34,504 bases of DNA from Methanobacteriota archaeon (GCA_026394495.1 JAPKYE010000079.1:1-34504), one strand, 5' to 3'. Positions 7,677 through 17,303 are shown, numbered from the stretch's first letter. Numbers and translations: made by a program. Notes: generated by a model from the letters alone, not told the origin.

Positions 7677-8510
7677 ATGTTAAATGCACTTAGTATTGAC
7701 CTAGAATTTTGGAATTCTGGAGAACCTTATTCTGGATATCCTCAAAAAATAAAAGAAGATCAAATTGAAGAAGCACTGTATCCTCTTTTGAATTTATTAG
7801 ATAAATATAATACACGTAGTACTTTTTTTATTTTAGGACAAGTTGCAGAAACACATCCATCTCTAATAAAAGAAATATATGATCTTGGTCATGAAATTTC
7901 ATCTCATGGATATTCACATAAAAGATTGCATTTGTTTGAAAGGGAAAAATTTGAGGAAGATATTAAAGAATCTATCAAGATATTATATTCAATAACCCGA
8001 GAAAGACCCATTGGATATAGAGCTCCAAGTTTCTCAATAGATAATTCAACAAAGTGGGCTCTTAAAATACTCAAAAATAATGGATTTAAATACGATTCTA
8101 GTGTATTTCCGATAAAAACGCGGCTTTATGGCGAGCCAAATGTTCCCTTGGGGCCTTATAATCCTTCAATGGAAGATATTACAAAAATTGATCCAACAAA
8201 CGAATTGATAGAATTTCCTTTAAGCGTATATAAATTTTTAAATAGAAATATTCCTATCTCTGGAGGTATTCATTTTCGAATAATCCCTTATCAATTATTG
8301 AGATATGCTATAAGAAAAATCAACCAGAAAAGACCGATTATTATGTATATTCACCCTTGGGAGACATATCCAAATACTCCACAAATTAATTTGCCATATA
8401 AGATGAGATTTGTTTCCTATTATGGAATTGATCATACCTTAAAAAAATTTGAGAAGCTTTTAAAGGAATTCAAATTCACAACAATTAAAGATGTACTTAA
8501 AGTAAAATAG
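7677..8510 (+). CDS. NodB-type polysaccharide deacetylase with DUF3473-like C-terminus
   Basis: From the ATG at 7677 the protein has 277 residues; an upstream TTG at 7653 would add eight, but family members begin close to this ATG. The metal-binding motifs are visible: Asp8 in LSIDLEFW, His77 and His81 in SSHGYSHKRL, and the GYRAPSFS arginine motif. The C-terminal region ISGGIHFRIIPYQLLRYAIR with MYIHPWETYP fits the DUF3473 extension of XrtA-type/exopolysaccharide deacetylases. It should remove N- or O-acetyl groups from a sugar polymer or a lipid-linked amino sugar. No signal peptide is seen, so it probably acts in the cytoplasm on a precursor. It follows the preceding gene by 30 bases and is probably cotranscribed. 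Confidence 0.88.
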   Translation: MLNALSIDLEFWNSGEPYSGYPQKIKEDQIEEALYPLLNLLDKYNTRSTFFILGQVAETHPSLIKEIYDLGHEISSHGYSHKRLHLFEREKFEEDIKESIKILYSITRERPIGYRAPSFSIDNSTKWALKILKNNGFKYDSSVFPIKTRLYGEPNVPLGPYNPSMEDITKIDPTNELIEFPLSVYKFLNRNIPISGGIHFRIIPYQLLRYAIRKINQKRPIIMYIHPWETYPNTPQINLPYKMRFVSYYGIDHTLKKFEKLLKEFKFTTIKDVLKVK

Positions 8511-8585
8511 GTAAATTAATAGGAATCATAATATACTTACTTGGTATTTGTTAAGTTCAGGAGATCCTCAGGAGATCAAAAAAGT

Positions 8586-9872
8586 ATGAAAAACTTATCT
8601 TCCTGCACCATTTTCGAAACGTTAACAGGAGAAGCTAACGACTTGGTCATTTCAGACGTCTTTATAAGTCAACAGAAGAGCTTATTAACTCCTGAAGATC
8701 ATATGGTAGAAATTATTGAGGAGAAGTTTAATAAAATTAATTTTGACAAAGGATATGATTTAGTCGGTATATCCTGTTTTACATGTAATGTTAAAAGAGG
8801 TTATGAAATCGCAGATAAATTTAGATGCCAAGGAATTCCAGTAGTTTTAGGTGGTTATCATCCTTCTGCATTGCCCCTTGAAGCGAAAACCCATGCTGAC
8901 AGTGTTGTTATTGGTGAAGCGGAACTAGTTTGGCCACAATTATTAATAGACTTAGAGAATAAGACCCTTAAACCCTTCTATAAATCTAATAAGTACGTTG
9001 ATCCAAAATTTATCCCTCCTGCAAAACGTATTAATCAAAGAAATCCTATTTTTGCATCAATACAAGCGTCACGTGGATGCCCTAACAGTTGCAAATTCTG
9101 TGCAATGCATAATATCGAAGGACCACAATTTCGTCCAAGATGTATAGACAGTATAATTGATGAAATTCGATCAATTAAATGTAAAAATCTATTTTTTGTT
9201 GATTCTTCATTAACTATAAATCCTCGTTTCTCAAAATCTCTTTTTAAGGAAATGATTGGATTAAATAAAAAATTTGAATGTTTTGGAAATATGAATGTCT
9301 TAACAAAAGATGATGAATTACTAGATCTTGCGAGTAAAGCTGGCTGTATTCGATGGTTGGTCGGCATAGAATCAATTTCTCAAGAGACAATTGACAGTAT
9401 GAAAAAAGGAACAAATAAAGTAAAAGAATATGAGATTGCAATTCAAAAAATAAAAGATCATGGAATGTTAGTAACTGGATTGTTCATGTTTGGCTTTGAT
9501 AACGATACACCGGACATATTTAATAGAACACTTCAGGCGATGAATGAATTGAATTTAGATTCTGCTTCATTTAGTATTGTCACTCCTTACCCTGGCACCC
9601 AACTTTTTAATGAGATGGAGGCAGAAGGAAGAATATTAACAAAAGATTGGGCAAAATATACTGAGGGAAATGTTGTATTTAAACCAAAAAACATGTCTGA
9701 AGAAGAACTGTTACAAGGAATAAAAAAAGCAGCTATGAAATACTACTCATTTTCTTGCTCGCTAAGACGATGTTTAAGGAGTAAAAATCTTAGTTTTAAC
9801 CTTATTTTAAAAAAAGTTAGTAGAAATTTTTTTTATACAAAACTGTTTTATAAAGAATTATTCAATTTGTAA
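8586..9872 (+). CDS. B12-binding-type radical SAM protein
   Basis: The start at 8586 follows GGAGAT with a 9-base spacer and gives 428 residues; the frame is open back to 8541 without better support. Residues 34-130 resemble the cobalamin-binding Rossmann half: LTPEDHMVEIIEE, YDLVGISCFTCN, IPVVLGGYHPSALP, ADSVVIGEAE. The radical SAM motif RGCPNSCKFC gives Cys165, Cys169 and Cys172. The tail with VVFKPKNMSEEELLQGI is typical of this BchE/HpnJ-like family, whose members make methyl, ring or cyclitol modifications. The first 30 residues do not look like the normal N-terminus (no beta strand with a PPLG motif), so the 5' end may be damaged or replaced. It ends with a basic, hydrophobic tail. Confidence 0.82.
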   Translation: MKNLSSCTIFETLTGEANDLVISDVFISQQKSLLTPEDHMVEIIEEKFNKINFDKGYDLVGISCFTCNVKRGYEIADKFRCQGIPVVLGGYHPSALPLEAKTHADSVVIGEAELVWPQLLIDLENKTLKPFYKSNKYVDPKFIPPAKRINQRNPIFASIQASRGCPNSCKFCAMHNIEGPQFRPRCIDSIIDEIRSIKCKNLFFVDSSLTINPRFSKSLFKEMIGLNKKFECFGNMNVLTKDDELLDLASKAGCIRWLVGIESISQETIDSMKKGTNKVKEYEIAIQKIKDHGMLVTGLFMFGFDNDTPDIFNRTLQAMNELNLDSASFSIVTPYPGTQLFNEMEAEGRILTKDWAKYTEGNVVFKPKNMSEEELLQGIKKAAMKYYSFSCSLRRCLRSKNLSFNLILKKVSRNFFYTKLFYKELFNL

Positions 9873-9933
9873 AATTTTATGCAAATAAACTTAGATTTCC
9901 ATGCAAAAATACAATTAATGACATACAATTTAA

Positions 9934-10071
9934 AACTATTTAGAAAATTTTACCAGAAAAGATACGATTAAACAAGGGCTTACAAACGAGATTCTAAAAG
10001 CAGGCTTTAAAGATGCTCAAAAAATTTCTAACTTTGAGGATGCTATGCAAGTTGTTATAGGAGAAAAATGA
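9934..10071 (+). pseudogene. 3' remnant of a methyltransferase-like gene
   Basis: A frame without a start reads NYLENFTRKDTIKQGL, then NEILKAGFKDAQKISNFEDA and MQVVIGEK before TGA. The pattern AGFKDAQ then VVIGEK is typical of the last strands of class I SAM-dependent methyltransferases. A stop precedes it and nothing similar lies upstream, so only the end of the gene survives. The rest of the gap 9873-10130 is A/T-rich with no other gene seen. Confidence 0.45.
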
Positions 10072-10130
10072 AATAAGCATAGAGACATTACAATAAAAGT
10101 TTAAGAATCTTCTAAAAGAGGATCTTATCG

Positions 10131-11306
10131 ATGAAAGTAACAATGATTGCCCATTTACCTCCAATAAAAGCGATCAGTCCGTACTGCTTACATTTAACAA
10201 GGGAATTGGCTAAAAAAGTTGATTTAGAAATTATTGGATTTCAGCGATTACAACCTGAAGGTTTATATGATGGAGGTACAACAGAAAAAGGAACAGAATT
10301 TGAGGGGATAGAGAACGCAGATATTAAAAACATAATTTATTGGTATAACCCTTTGTCTTGGATAAAAGCAGGACTAAAAGCAGATGGTGATATTGTTCAT
10401 ATCCAACATTGGGCGCAATATTCGACTGTGATGTATTGTATTATTTTACCTGTTTTAAAATTGAAAAGAAAAACCATTGTTTTAACAATTCATAATATTA
10501 CTCCACACACCAATAATAAATCGATAATTTTAATTGATAAAATATTGAATACATTCGTATTTCCATTTTCTCATCATTTTATTGTTCATAATCAAAGAAA
10601 TAAGGAGAAATTAATGAAACTTTACCATATTGATGAAAAACGGATATCAATCATTACACATGGGGTTCTAAAACCAGAAAACGTTCGACATATTTCTAAA
10701 ATTAACGCTAGAACTCAATTAAATATTCCAATGGATAAAAAGGTAATCCTATACTTTGGTTATATTTGGAGATATAAAGGATTGGATACCTTACTAGAAT
10801 CCCTAACCCTCATAAAAAAATCGATACAAAATGTTTTATTACTCATAGTTGGAGAACCTGTTAAATTCCAGAATTTTTGGGTAAAATGTGAAAAAATAAT
10901 TAGTGATCATAATCTTCGTGACTATGTGATAACGAAATTGGAATATATTCCCGAATCAGAAGTAGGACTATATTTTTCAGCTTCAGATCTTGTTGTTTTA
11001 CCTTATAGGGAACCATTTGACACACATGGCGGTGTAGGTGCTTTATCATTGAGTTATAAAAAACCTTTAGTTGTTACTGATATTGGTGGCTTACCGGAAT
11101 ATGTTAAAGATGAAAAGGTAATATCATCCCCCAATGATGCCAATGGGTTGGCAGATAATATTATTAAAGTTCTGAAGGATGAAAAATTACTTAAAAAGTT
11201 ATCCAAAGACTCAGAGCAACTTAGTCATGAATTGGCTTGGGATGTTATTGCAGATAAAACCGTTGATTTATACAACAATCTTATTGCCGGAAGGAATAGG
11301 TCCTAA
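10131..11306 (+). CDS. GT4-family glycosyltransferase
   Basis: The protein has 391 residues and the two-Rossmann GT-B layout. The N-terminal half begins MKVTMIAHLPPIKAISPYCL and contains DIVHIQHW and TIHNITPHT. The C-terminal half begins KVILYFGYIWRYKGLDTLLE and includes LIVGEP, LYFSASDLVVLPYREPF and GGVGALSLSYKKPLVVTDIG with GLPE, the donor-nucleotide region of GT4 retaining enzymes. It has no membrane helix, so it should act at the cytoplasmic face on a lipid-linked or soluble acceptor. A GAGG lies about 9 bases ahead of the ATG. Its 3' end overlaps the convergent radical SAM gene by 26 bases. The donor sugar cannot be told from sequence. Confidence 0.88.
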   Translation: MKVTMIAHLPPIKAISPYCLHLTRELAKKVDLEIIGFQRLQPEGLYDGGTTEKGTEFEGIENADIKNIIYWYNPLSWIKAGLKADGDIVHIQHWAQYSTVMYCIILPVLKLKRKTIVLTIHNITPHTNNKSIILIDKILNTFVFPFSHHFIVHNQRNKEKLMKLYHIDEKRISIITHGVLKPENVRHISKINARTQLNIPMDKKVILYFGYIWRYKGLDTLLESLTLIKKSIQNVLLLIVGEPVKFQNFWVKCEKIISDHNLRDYVITKLEYIPESEVGLYFSASDLVVLPYREPFDTHGGVGALSLSYKKPLVVTDIGGLPEYVKDEKVISSPNDANGLADNIIKVLKDEKLLKKLSKDSEQLSHELAWDVIADKTVDLYNNLIAGRNRS

Positions 11307-12276
11307 GAAACTCAACAGTATCTTTTATAATAGTTAAATTTTGTTTGTAAATATTAGAGTCAAATCCTAATACTCTATCCCAATATGATAGTCCAAAATA
11401 ACACTCAAAAGTACAGTGTTCACAGAAATCATATTTTCCTGCATTTCTAAAAAGATCCCCCCATTTTGATGAATTATAGAGAGATAGCAGTTTTCCATTA
11501 ATCTGAACCTTTTTGGTGGTTCTGAAGAAACAAGGAGTTGTTAAACAATTATCAGGGCTAATATCGATAGTGGAGCGACCAGACTTACATTTTGGATGAT
11601 AAATATCGTTGCCGCCTTTGAAATAAAAATCCAAATATGGCAAATTCATTCTCACATAGGGTTTCCAAAAATATTTTTTTATTTTTAGAATATTCTCTCT
11701 GTTTAATGATTGATTTTCAAAATATGAAAAACAAGGATGAACTAAAACAGTTACTTTATTTTTTCTACAGAAATCGAATATTGTTGAAATATGGTCAACA
11801 TTTTCATTGGTTACTGTAAGTGTCAAACAAATGTTTTGGTTGAGTGTTTTAGCAATTTGAATACTTTCAACTACTTTATCGTACCCATCGACTCCTCTGA
11901 TTCGTTCATATTCTTCTCGTGAAGTTGTATCCAAGGAAAAATATATCCAATGTACCAATCCTCGCAGCTCTTCAGCCTGTTCAGGATACAAAATCCCATT
12001 TGTAGATAATTTCGTTATAAATCCCAGTTGTTTTGCATGGGATAAAATTCTTGGTAAATCATGATTTAGAAGTGGTTCTCCACCAGTAAAATCGATTATT
12101 TTAACCCCTATTTTTTTAAGATCATTTAGGTTTTTCTGGGCATCGGAAAATTTCGCATCTGAATAGCCATCGAACGCTGGCATCTTCCAAATATTGCAAA
12201 ATTTGCATCTTGAATTACATTTATATGTTGTCCAATAGAGACAGTAGAACGGTTTCCTTGGAAGAGCTGCAAACAT
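11281..12276 (-). CDS. Radical SAM protein with SPASM/twitch-like C-terminus
   Basis: The protein has 331 residues. The motif YKCNSRCKFCNIW places Cys20, Cys24 and Cys27 for the SAM cluster; FTGGEPLLN and LSTNG fit the SAM-binding barrel. The C-terminal half has several further cysteines (HPKCKSGR, NCLTTPCFF, FCEHCTFECYFG) that could hold an auxiliary [4Fe-4S] cluster as in SPASM or twitch domains. The general plan is also that of HpnH/MoaA-like enzymes. It is the last gene of a minus-strand run (DegT, epimerase, GNAT, this one), with 56 bases between it and the GNAT. Substrate unknown; sugar, lipid or peptide are all possible. Confidence 0.85.
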   Translation of the reverse strand: MFAALPRKPFYCLYWTTYKCNSRCKFCNIWKMPAFDGYSDAKFSDAQKNLNDLKKIGVKIIDFTGGEPLLNHDLPRILSHAKQLGFITKLSTNGILYPEQAEELRGLVHWIYFSLDTTSREEYERIRGVDGYDKVVESIQIAKTLNQNICLTLTVTNENVDHISTIFDFCRKNKVTVLVHPCFSYFENQSLNRENILKIKKYFWKPYVRMNLPYLDFYFKGGNDIYHPKCKSGRSTIDISPDNCLTTPCFFRTTKKVQINGKLLSLYNSSKWGDLFRNAGKYDFCEHCTFECYFGLSYWDRVLGFDSNIYKQNLTIIKDTVEFLRTYSFRQ

Positions 12277-12332
12277 TTTTTTTCCATCTCAACAGATATA
12301 TAAGTTAGGTTTAAATTTACTGGTAGATCGTA

Positions 12333-12797
12333 TTATTCTAAAACCAGGGACATTTTGATCTGGCCTGAATCCTCATCTTTGCCTGCAATCTTAAAACCAG
12401 ACTTCTGGTATATCCTAAAAGCCGCATCATTATTAGGATAGACCTTTAATATGACCTTTTTATATCCTAATTCTTTAGCTTTATTTATTGTCCATTGTGT
12501 CAGCATCTTCCCGTATCCTCTGTGTTCATATTCTGAACGAATGCAACAACCAAAACTTGGGATGGTATATTGAAATAATCTGAGGAACGAATATCCGATG
12601 ATTTTTTTATCTGCGATTAACACAAAATAATGATCTTTTTTAGATGAGCATATATCTACTAACGTTTGTCTGTCAAATGGATGAGGGTGGAAAAAATGCT
12701 TTGCATTATTTGATAATGTATTCAATATTTCGTAGAGTTCATCGATATCTCGATTGGTAATTTCTCTGAAAATCAATGAGTTATTCAATTTTTTCAT
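12333..12797 (-). CDS. GNAT-family N-acetyltransferase
   Basis: The protein has 154 residues, normal for a single GNAT domain. The acetyl-CoA pyrophosphate loop is EHRGYGKML, preceded by the beta-4 strand CCIRSEY, and VYPNNDAAFRIYQKSGFK is the usual motif B region. The ATG overlaps the stop of the epimerase gene by four bases (ATGA), so the two are translationally coupled. Next to an aminotransferase and a sugar epimerase it is a good candidate for acetylating an aminosugar nucleotide, though that is inferred from context. Confidence 0.88.
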   Translation of the reverse strand: MKKLNNSLIFREITNRDIDELYEILNTLSNNAKHFFHPHPFDRQTLVDICSSKKDHYFVLIADKKIIGYSFLRLFQYTIPSFGCCIRSEYEHRGYGKMLTQWTINKAKELGYKKVILKVYPNNDAAFRIYQKSGFKIAGKDEDSGQIKMSLVLE

Positions 12798-13732
12798 TTG
12801 AATACCTTATCATTATAGTACTCTTTTTTATGATCAATGAACATAGAAGCTTGTATTAGTTCTTTTATACCATCATCTAATGAATATTTTGTTTTGAATC
12901 CAAGATCGCGGATTTTCTGAAAAGATACTTTGTAATTTCTTTTATCGGGGTCGGTTCCAAACTGAGCAAATTTAAGATGAAAATCCACGTATTTTTTAAT
13001 TGCAAGAGCGACATCTTTCTTTGTAAGACATAACTCCTCTGATCCAACATTATAAATTTCATGATTCATTTCATCAAAGTGATCTAAGGCAAAAAGAAAG
13101 CTTCTTACTATATCTCTTACATGTACAAATGACCGCCAATAGTCTTTTTCATAAATAATTAACTCCTTGTTTTTTACCGCTTTAATGACAAAATCATTGA
13201 CAAGGAGATCTAATCTTGGTCGTAAAGAAAGACCAAACCCTGTTGAAAATCGGTATATGATAAAATCATCGCACTTTCGTATCTCTCGTTCCGCATCGAT
13301 TTTTGTTTTACTATATTCAGTTGCAGGTTTCAATGGAGAATTTTCAGTGCATACCTCTGTTAAAGGTCCGTAGCAACTTCCGGTTGATGCAAAAACAATA
13401 GGTACTTTACAATATTTTACCAATTTCTTTGTTGCTAAATGATTAATTTCCTTCGCTAACTTTGGTTGAGCTTTACAGGCAGGGTAACCAACAAGAGCCG
13501 CAAGATGAATCACTAAATCAATATTTTTCAGAGCATTTTCAATATCTTTCGTATCTCGTATATCTCCATGGAAAAATTCAAAATTTGAATTTCCAAGATT
13601 AGGGAGAAGACCGTAGTAACCATATGTTAAGTTATCAAGAATCTTTACATCATGTTTTTTTAATAGCTCCGGAATCAAACAACTCCCAATATATCCTGCT
13701 CCCCCAGTAACTAATATATTAATGGTTTTCAC
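12794..13732 (-). CDS. NAD-dependent sugar-nucleotide epimerase/dehydratase (extended SDR)
   Basis: The protein has 312 residues. The N-terminal ILVTGGAGYIGS is the NAD-binding Rossmann motif; GDIRD, VIHLAALVG, FASTGSCYG and the catalytic YSKTK (TyrxxxLys) follow in the usual order of GalE/RmlB-like enzymes. The C-terminal half has WRSFVHVRDIVRSF and YNVGSEE. It should convert a nucleotide sugar (4-epimerase, 4,6-dehydratase or related). The start is a GTG directly abutting an AAGGAG that lies in the end of the aminotransferase gene; the two genes overlap by four bases. That spacing is tight, and the real initiation codon could be slightly downstream. Confidence 0.88.
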   Translation of the reverse strand: MKTINILVTGGAGYIGSCLIPELLKKHDVKILDNLTYGYYGLLPNLGNSNFEFFHGDIRDTKDIENALKNIDLVIHLAALVGYPACKAQPKLAKEINHLATKKLVKYCKVPIVFASTGSCYGPLTEVCTENSPLKPATEYSKTKIDAEREIRKCDDFIIYRFSTGFGLSLRPRLDLLVNDFVIKAVKNKELIIYEKDYWRSFVHVRDIVRSFLFALDHFDEMNHEIYNVGSEELCLTKKDVALAIKKYVDFHLKFAQFGTDPDKRNYKVSFQKIRDLGFKTKYSLDDGIKELIQASMFIDHKKEYYNDKVFK

Positions 13733-14808
13733 TCCTTGAATTTATTAATTTTTTTGATGATGTAATCTTGTTCTGTTCTCGTTAAAGATTGATGGAGTGG
13801 TAAAGAAATAACCCTTTCAGATATTTTTTTTGCCATTGGAAAAACTTCTTTGCCATACTTTCTAAATAAAGGTTGTTCGTTTATCGGTAGGGGATACGTA
13901 ATACGAGTATCAATTCCATTTTCATTGAGATGATGGTTTAAACGATCTCTATTCTTTGTTAATATCAAAAAGAAAAAATTAGAATTTATCGTATTTTCTA
14001 ATTGCCGTGGATATTCAACATTCTTTAAATAATCCCTATAATAATCTACTTTTTTCCTTCTTTTTCTTAACGTCCCTTCAAATCTATTCATTTGTGAATT
14101 ACCCATAGCAGCTAATAAATCAATCATCCGGTAATTGTTTCCAAGAAATTGATGATCGAATTTAGCGACATCGCCCTGATTTCTAATTGTTCGTGCTAGC
14201 ATATTCATTTTTTTGTCATTGGTAAAAATCATTCCACCTTCTACGGTAGTAAGAATTTTTGCAGCATGAAAACTTGTTGTATTTATTAGTCCATGAGAAC
14301 AACATTTTACATTATAATATTCTGATCCAAAAGATTGTGCACCATCAACAACCAGGGGAATATCGTATCGCTTTGCTATTTCGAGTAACTTGTTATAATT
14401 TGAAGCATTTCCGCCAAGATCAATATTCATAATCGCTTTAGTTTTGTCAGTAATCTTTTCTTCAATAAGTGAGGTGTCGATATTTAATGTGTCATCTATA
14501 TCCACAAAAACAGGTGTTCCTTGATTATAAAGAACAGCATTTCCTGTCGCTATATATGTTAAAGCAGGAATTATTACTTCATCTCCATTTTTAATTCCTA
14601 TACATTTTAGTGCAATATCAAGGGCTGCAGTTCCATTATTTACCGCAATGGAATATTTAATACGAAGATAAGAAGAAAGCCTCTCTTCAAATTTTTTAAC
14701 TTCATTACCCATAGATAACCAATTAGATTTTATAACTCGTAGAAGCGCATTCTTGTCTTCTTTTTGAAAATTTGGTATCGCCCATGGAATTTGCACGAAT
14801 TTCACCAT
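13729..14808 (-). CDS. DegT/DnrJ/EryC1/StrS-family aminotransferase
   Basis: The protein has 359 residues, the family's usual length. The PLP lysine is Lys184 in SFHAAKILTTVEGGM, and the aspartate contacting the pyridine nitrogen is Asp155 in LVVDGAQSFG. NNGTAALDIAL and PALTYIATGN near the N-terminus fit the phosphate-binding region. These enzymes transaminate keto-sugar nucleotides, for example to 4- or 3-amino sugars, and the downstream epimerase/dehydratase and GNAT complete a usual amino-sugar trio. No clear Shine-Dalgarno precedes the ATG. It is the first gene of the four-gene minus run. Confidence 0.92.
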   Translation of the reverse strand: MVKFVQIPWAIPNFQKEDKNALLRVIKSNWLSMGNEVKKFEERLSSYLRIKYSIAVNNGTAALDIALKCIGIKNGDEVIIPALTYIATGNAVLYNQGTPVFVDIDDTLNIDTSLIEEKITDKTKAIMNIDLGGNASNYNKLLEIAKRYDIPLVVDGAQSFGSEYYNVKCCSHGLINTTSFHAAKILTTVEGGMIFTNDKKMNMLARTIRNQGDVAKFDHQFLGNNYRMIDLLAAMGNSQMNRFEGTLRKRRKKVDYYRDYLKNVEYPRQLENTINSNFFFLILTKNRDRLNHHLNENGIDTRITYPLPINEQPLFRKYGKEVFPMAKKISERVISLPLHQSLTRTEQDYIIKKINKFKE

Positions 14809-14870
14809 TTTTTTTATTAGAAATAATCAAACTCGATTATTTAATAGTATATTCATTGATAATCATTTAT

Positions 14871-16289
14871 TTATAGGATATTTTTAAGCTGCGATGACAT
14901 CGCTACTTTTAAATTATATTTTAGACGAAGAATATCTTTATTTTTCAATGCTCTAAATACTTGGCCAAATACATATCTTGGATTAAAATAAAATCCTCTA
15001 TATGCTTTTTTTAAGTATTTATCCACATCTTCAATTGGTAAGTTTCCAAGTCCTCGATTTGAATCAACCCGAACAACATATTCATTCTCTGATATTTTCC
15101 CTTTCTTAACTGCTTCATTCCAAAATTCAGAACCCATATCATAATAAAAAGGACGAATAACAGCGACATCCAGAGGTAAAGAACGCATAAACTTCATAGT
15201 ATTTTCAAGATGTTTTTTTGTCTCTGTTGGTCCACCAAAAATAAAAGATGATGATAAAAAGAAGTTCATTTTTCTCCCTAAAGTTATGGCTTTTCTTATT
15301 TGCTCTAAAGTAACATTTTTATTATAATAATCAAGAACATCTTGATTCCCAGATTCGATACCAAAACTAATATAACTTACACCCGCTTTTTTCATTTTTT
15401 CATATAACGTTTTATTGGCTGTATCTACTCTTGCTCCAACTATCATAATATCAAGTTCTATCCCCGCTTTAATAAGAAAATCGAAAATTTTTAAGGATCT
15501 ATTTTTATCTGCAAGAAAATTATCATCAACAATAGCTACCGATCTATATTTTTCATTTATTAGAAGTAATTCTTCTATAACGTTTTCTGCTGATCTCTGA
15601 CGGAAACCATACTCTTGAATCACATTGCTATACCGTGAACAAAAACGACAACGATATGCACAACCTCGACTGGTAAGCATGGAAGTAAATTTTTTCTTTG
15701 CTGTATATCCATATGGAAAATTACCATAGTCGTACTTCTCAACCAAGTGTCGCGCAGGAAATGGCAATGAATCCATATTTTGAATTATCTTGAATGGTTT
15801 TCCAGATTTTATCCCATCGGAGTTACGATAAAAAATACCAGGAATCGCTGAAATTTGTTCTTTTCGTTCAAGAAATTTAATAATTTCTAAAATCACATGT
15901 TCTCCTTCGAGTTCAACAGCAATATCTGCTTTTGGGATATCTTTTAACGATCCTGCTTTAAGAAAAGTGCAATGTGGACCTCCTATAATCAAAGGTATCT
16001 TTGGATCAAATTCCTTAATAAAATTTGCTAACTCTGCTGATTTTTTATAAGTATTTGTATAAACACTCATTCCGACAGCATCAGATATTTTTAAATTTTT
16101 TTCTAAAAGTTCTTTTGTAACTTTCTCTGAGCCGAAATCAATAATTTCTACGCTATGACCATTTTCTTCTAAAACAGCTCCAATATTAAGTAAACCAAGA
16201 GGCGGAAAAATTGAAGTAATATTTGGTGGATGACCTAAAATACCAGGTTGTTCCCATTCTTCAGCGAGAGTTAGTAGAAGAAAATGCAT
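14871..16289 (-). CDS. B12-binding domain radical SAM protein
   Basis: The protein has 472 residues with a complete N-terminal cobalamin-binding domain: IFPPLGLLNIGAVLEENGH, VEIIDFG, AVGMSVYTNT, PLIIGGPHCTF and VELEGEH. The radical SAM motif SRGCAYRCRFCSRY gives Cys210, Cys214 and Cys217. YISFGIESGNQDVLDYY and FIFGGPTETKKH continue the barrel. The C-terminal region is helical and basic. A GGGAGG precedes the ATG with an 11-base spacer. Family members perform radical methylations and ring rearrangements (BchE, HpnJ, calditol synthase, GrsA/B are known relatives). The reaction here is unknown. Confidence 0.88.
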   Translation of the reverse strand: MHFLLLTLAEEWEQPGILGHPPNITSIFPPLGLLNIGAVLEENGHSVEIIDFGSEKVTKELLEKNLKISDAVGMSVYTNTYKKSAELANFIKEFDPKIPLIIGGPHCTFLKAGSLKDIPKADIAVELEGEHVILEIIKFLERKEQISAIPGIFYRNSDGIKSGKPFKIIQNMDSLPFPARHLVEKYDYGNFPYGYTAKKKFTSMLTSRGCAYRCRFCSRYSNVIQEYGFRQRSAENVIEELLLINEKYRSVAIVDDNFLADKNRSLKIFDFLIKAGIELDIMIVGARVDTANKTLYEKMKKAGVSYISFGIESGNQDVLDYYNKNVTLEQIRKAITLGRKMNFFLSSSFIFGGPTETKKHLENTMKFMRSLPLDVAVIRPFYYDMGSEFWNEAVKKGKISENEYVVRVDSNRGLGNLPIEDVDKYLKKAYRGFYFNPRYVFGQVFRALKNKDILRLKYNLKVAMSSQLKNIL

Positions 16290-16358
16290 TGAAGATATAA
16301 CCTCCCATTTATTTATCCTCGTCTATTTCAGACAATAGATGACATAGTTCCTTATTTG

Positions 16359-17126
16359 TTAATCGTCTTCTTTCATTAAATGTACCGGTATTCTATCATA
16401 AGCCCAAACAGGTAATAATTCTCTAGTTCGAATCATTAAAACTTGTGTTAATGGGAATTGAATTATTTTCTTATTTCTTTCAAGTCCTTTAAGTATTATT
16501 TCAGCTGCTCGATGTGGTTTAATTGACCCGGGTCTATGATATTCTCCAATCATCGGAGTTTCTACTGAGCCGGGTTTAATAGTTATGAGGTCTATATTGT
16601 ATTTTTGCTTTGCTTCAACTCTCAAACTCTCGATAAGCCAACTTAAAGCAGCTTTGCTCGATCCATAAGCATCAATACCTGGCGTTCCTCGTTTATCCGG
16701 TAAAGTAGAAATTGGCGCTATGATTCCTGATTTTTGAGCTCTCATATAAGGAAATAAATATTCCATAAAGTATATGTTACCAAAAAAATTTATTTTCATC
16801 GATTTCTCGATTATACTACTATCAAATTCATCAATTTTATTTGGAATTAGGACACCTGCTGCAAGAATCGCTAAATCAATTTTGCCATAAGTATCTATGG
16901 TAAATTGTACTGCTTGTTTTACTTCATTTTTAATTTCAACATTACATTTTCGATAGATACATGTAGATTTTGATTTGTTTATCATTGTTGTAATTTCTTT
17001 TAAAAGATCTTCTCTTCTTGAAAAAAGAGCTAATTTACATTCTTCAAGTGCGAAACGCTCAGCTAACGCCCGTCCTATTCCTCCTGTCGCTCCAGAAATT
17101 ATTACTACTTTATCTTTAAATTTCAT
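16359..17126 (-). CDS. Short-chain dehydrogenase/reductase
   Basis: The protein has 255 residues, the classical SDR length. The cofactor motif is SGATGGIG, followed by LFSRRE (Arg after beta-2 hints at NADPH), ILAAGV in place of NNAG, a Ser in PISTLPD and the catalytic YGSSK (TyrxxxLys). ITIKPGSVETPM is the usual C-terminal lid start. It probably reduces a keto group on a sugar, acyl or lipid intermediate of this locus. GGAG lies about five bases before the ATG. It is divergent from the phosphodiesterase gene, with a 177-base gap that is A/T-rich. Confidence 0.9.
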   Translation of the reverse strand: MKFKDKVVIISGATGGIGRALAERFALEECKLALFSRREDLLKEITTMINKSKSTCIYRKCNVEIKNEVKQAVQFTIDTYGKIDLAILAAGVLIPNKIDEFDSSIIEKSMKINFFGNIYFMEYLFPYMRAQKSGIIAPISTLPDKRGTPGIDAYGSSKAALSWLIESLRVEAKQKYNIDLITIKPGSVETPMIGEYHRPGSIKPHRAAEIILKGLERNKKIIQFPLTQVLMIRTRELLPVWAYDRIPVHLMKEDD

Positions 17127-17303
17127 ATAACTCCATAAAATGAATAATAATCGCGTTAATATGAGTATCCTTCATCAAATATTATTTAAGAGACATTTTT
17201 TAAAATATAGGACCTGATGATATTAAATCTAAGTATTTTATTATGTAATAAGTGAAAAAAAGAGAATCGTTCTTGATTCTTAAAAGTAAAATAGGAATTT
17301 ACT

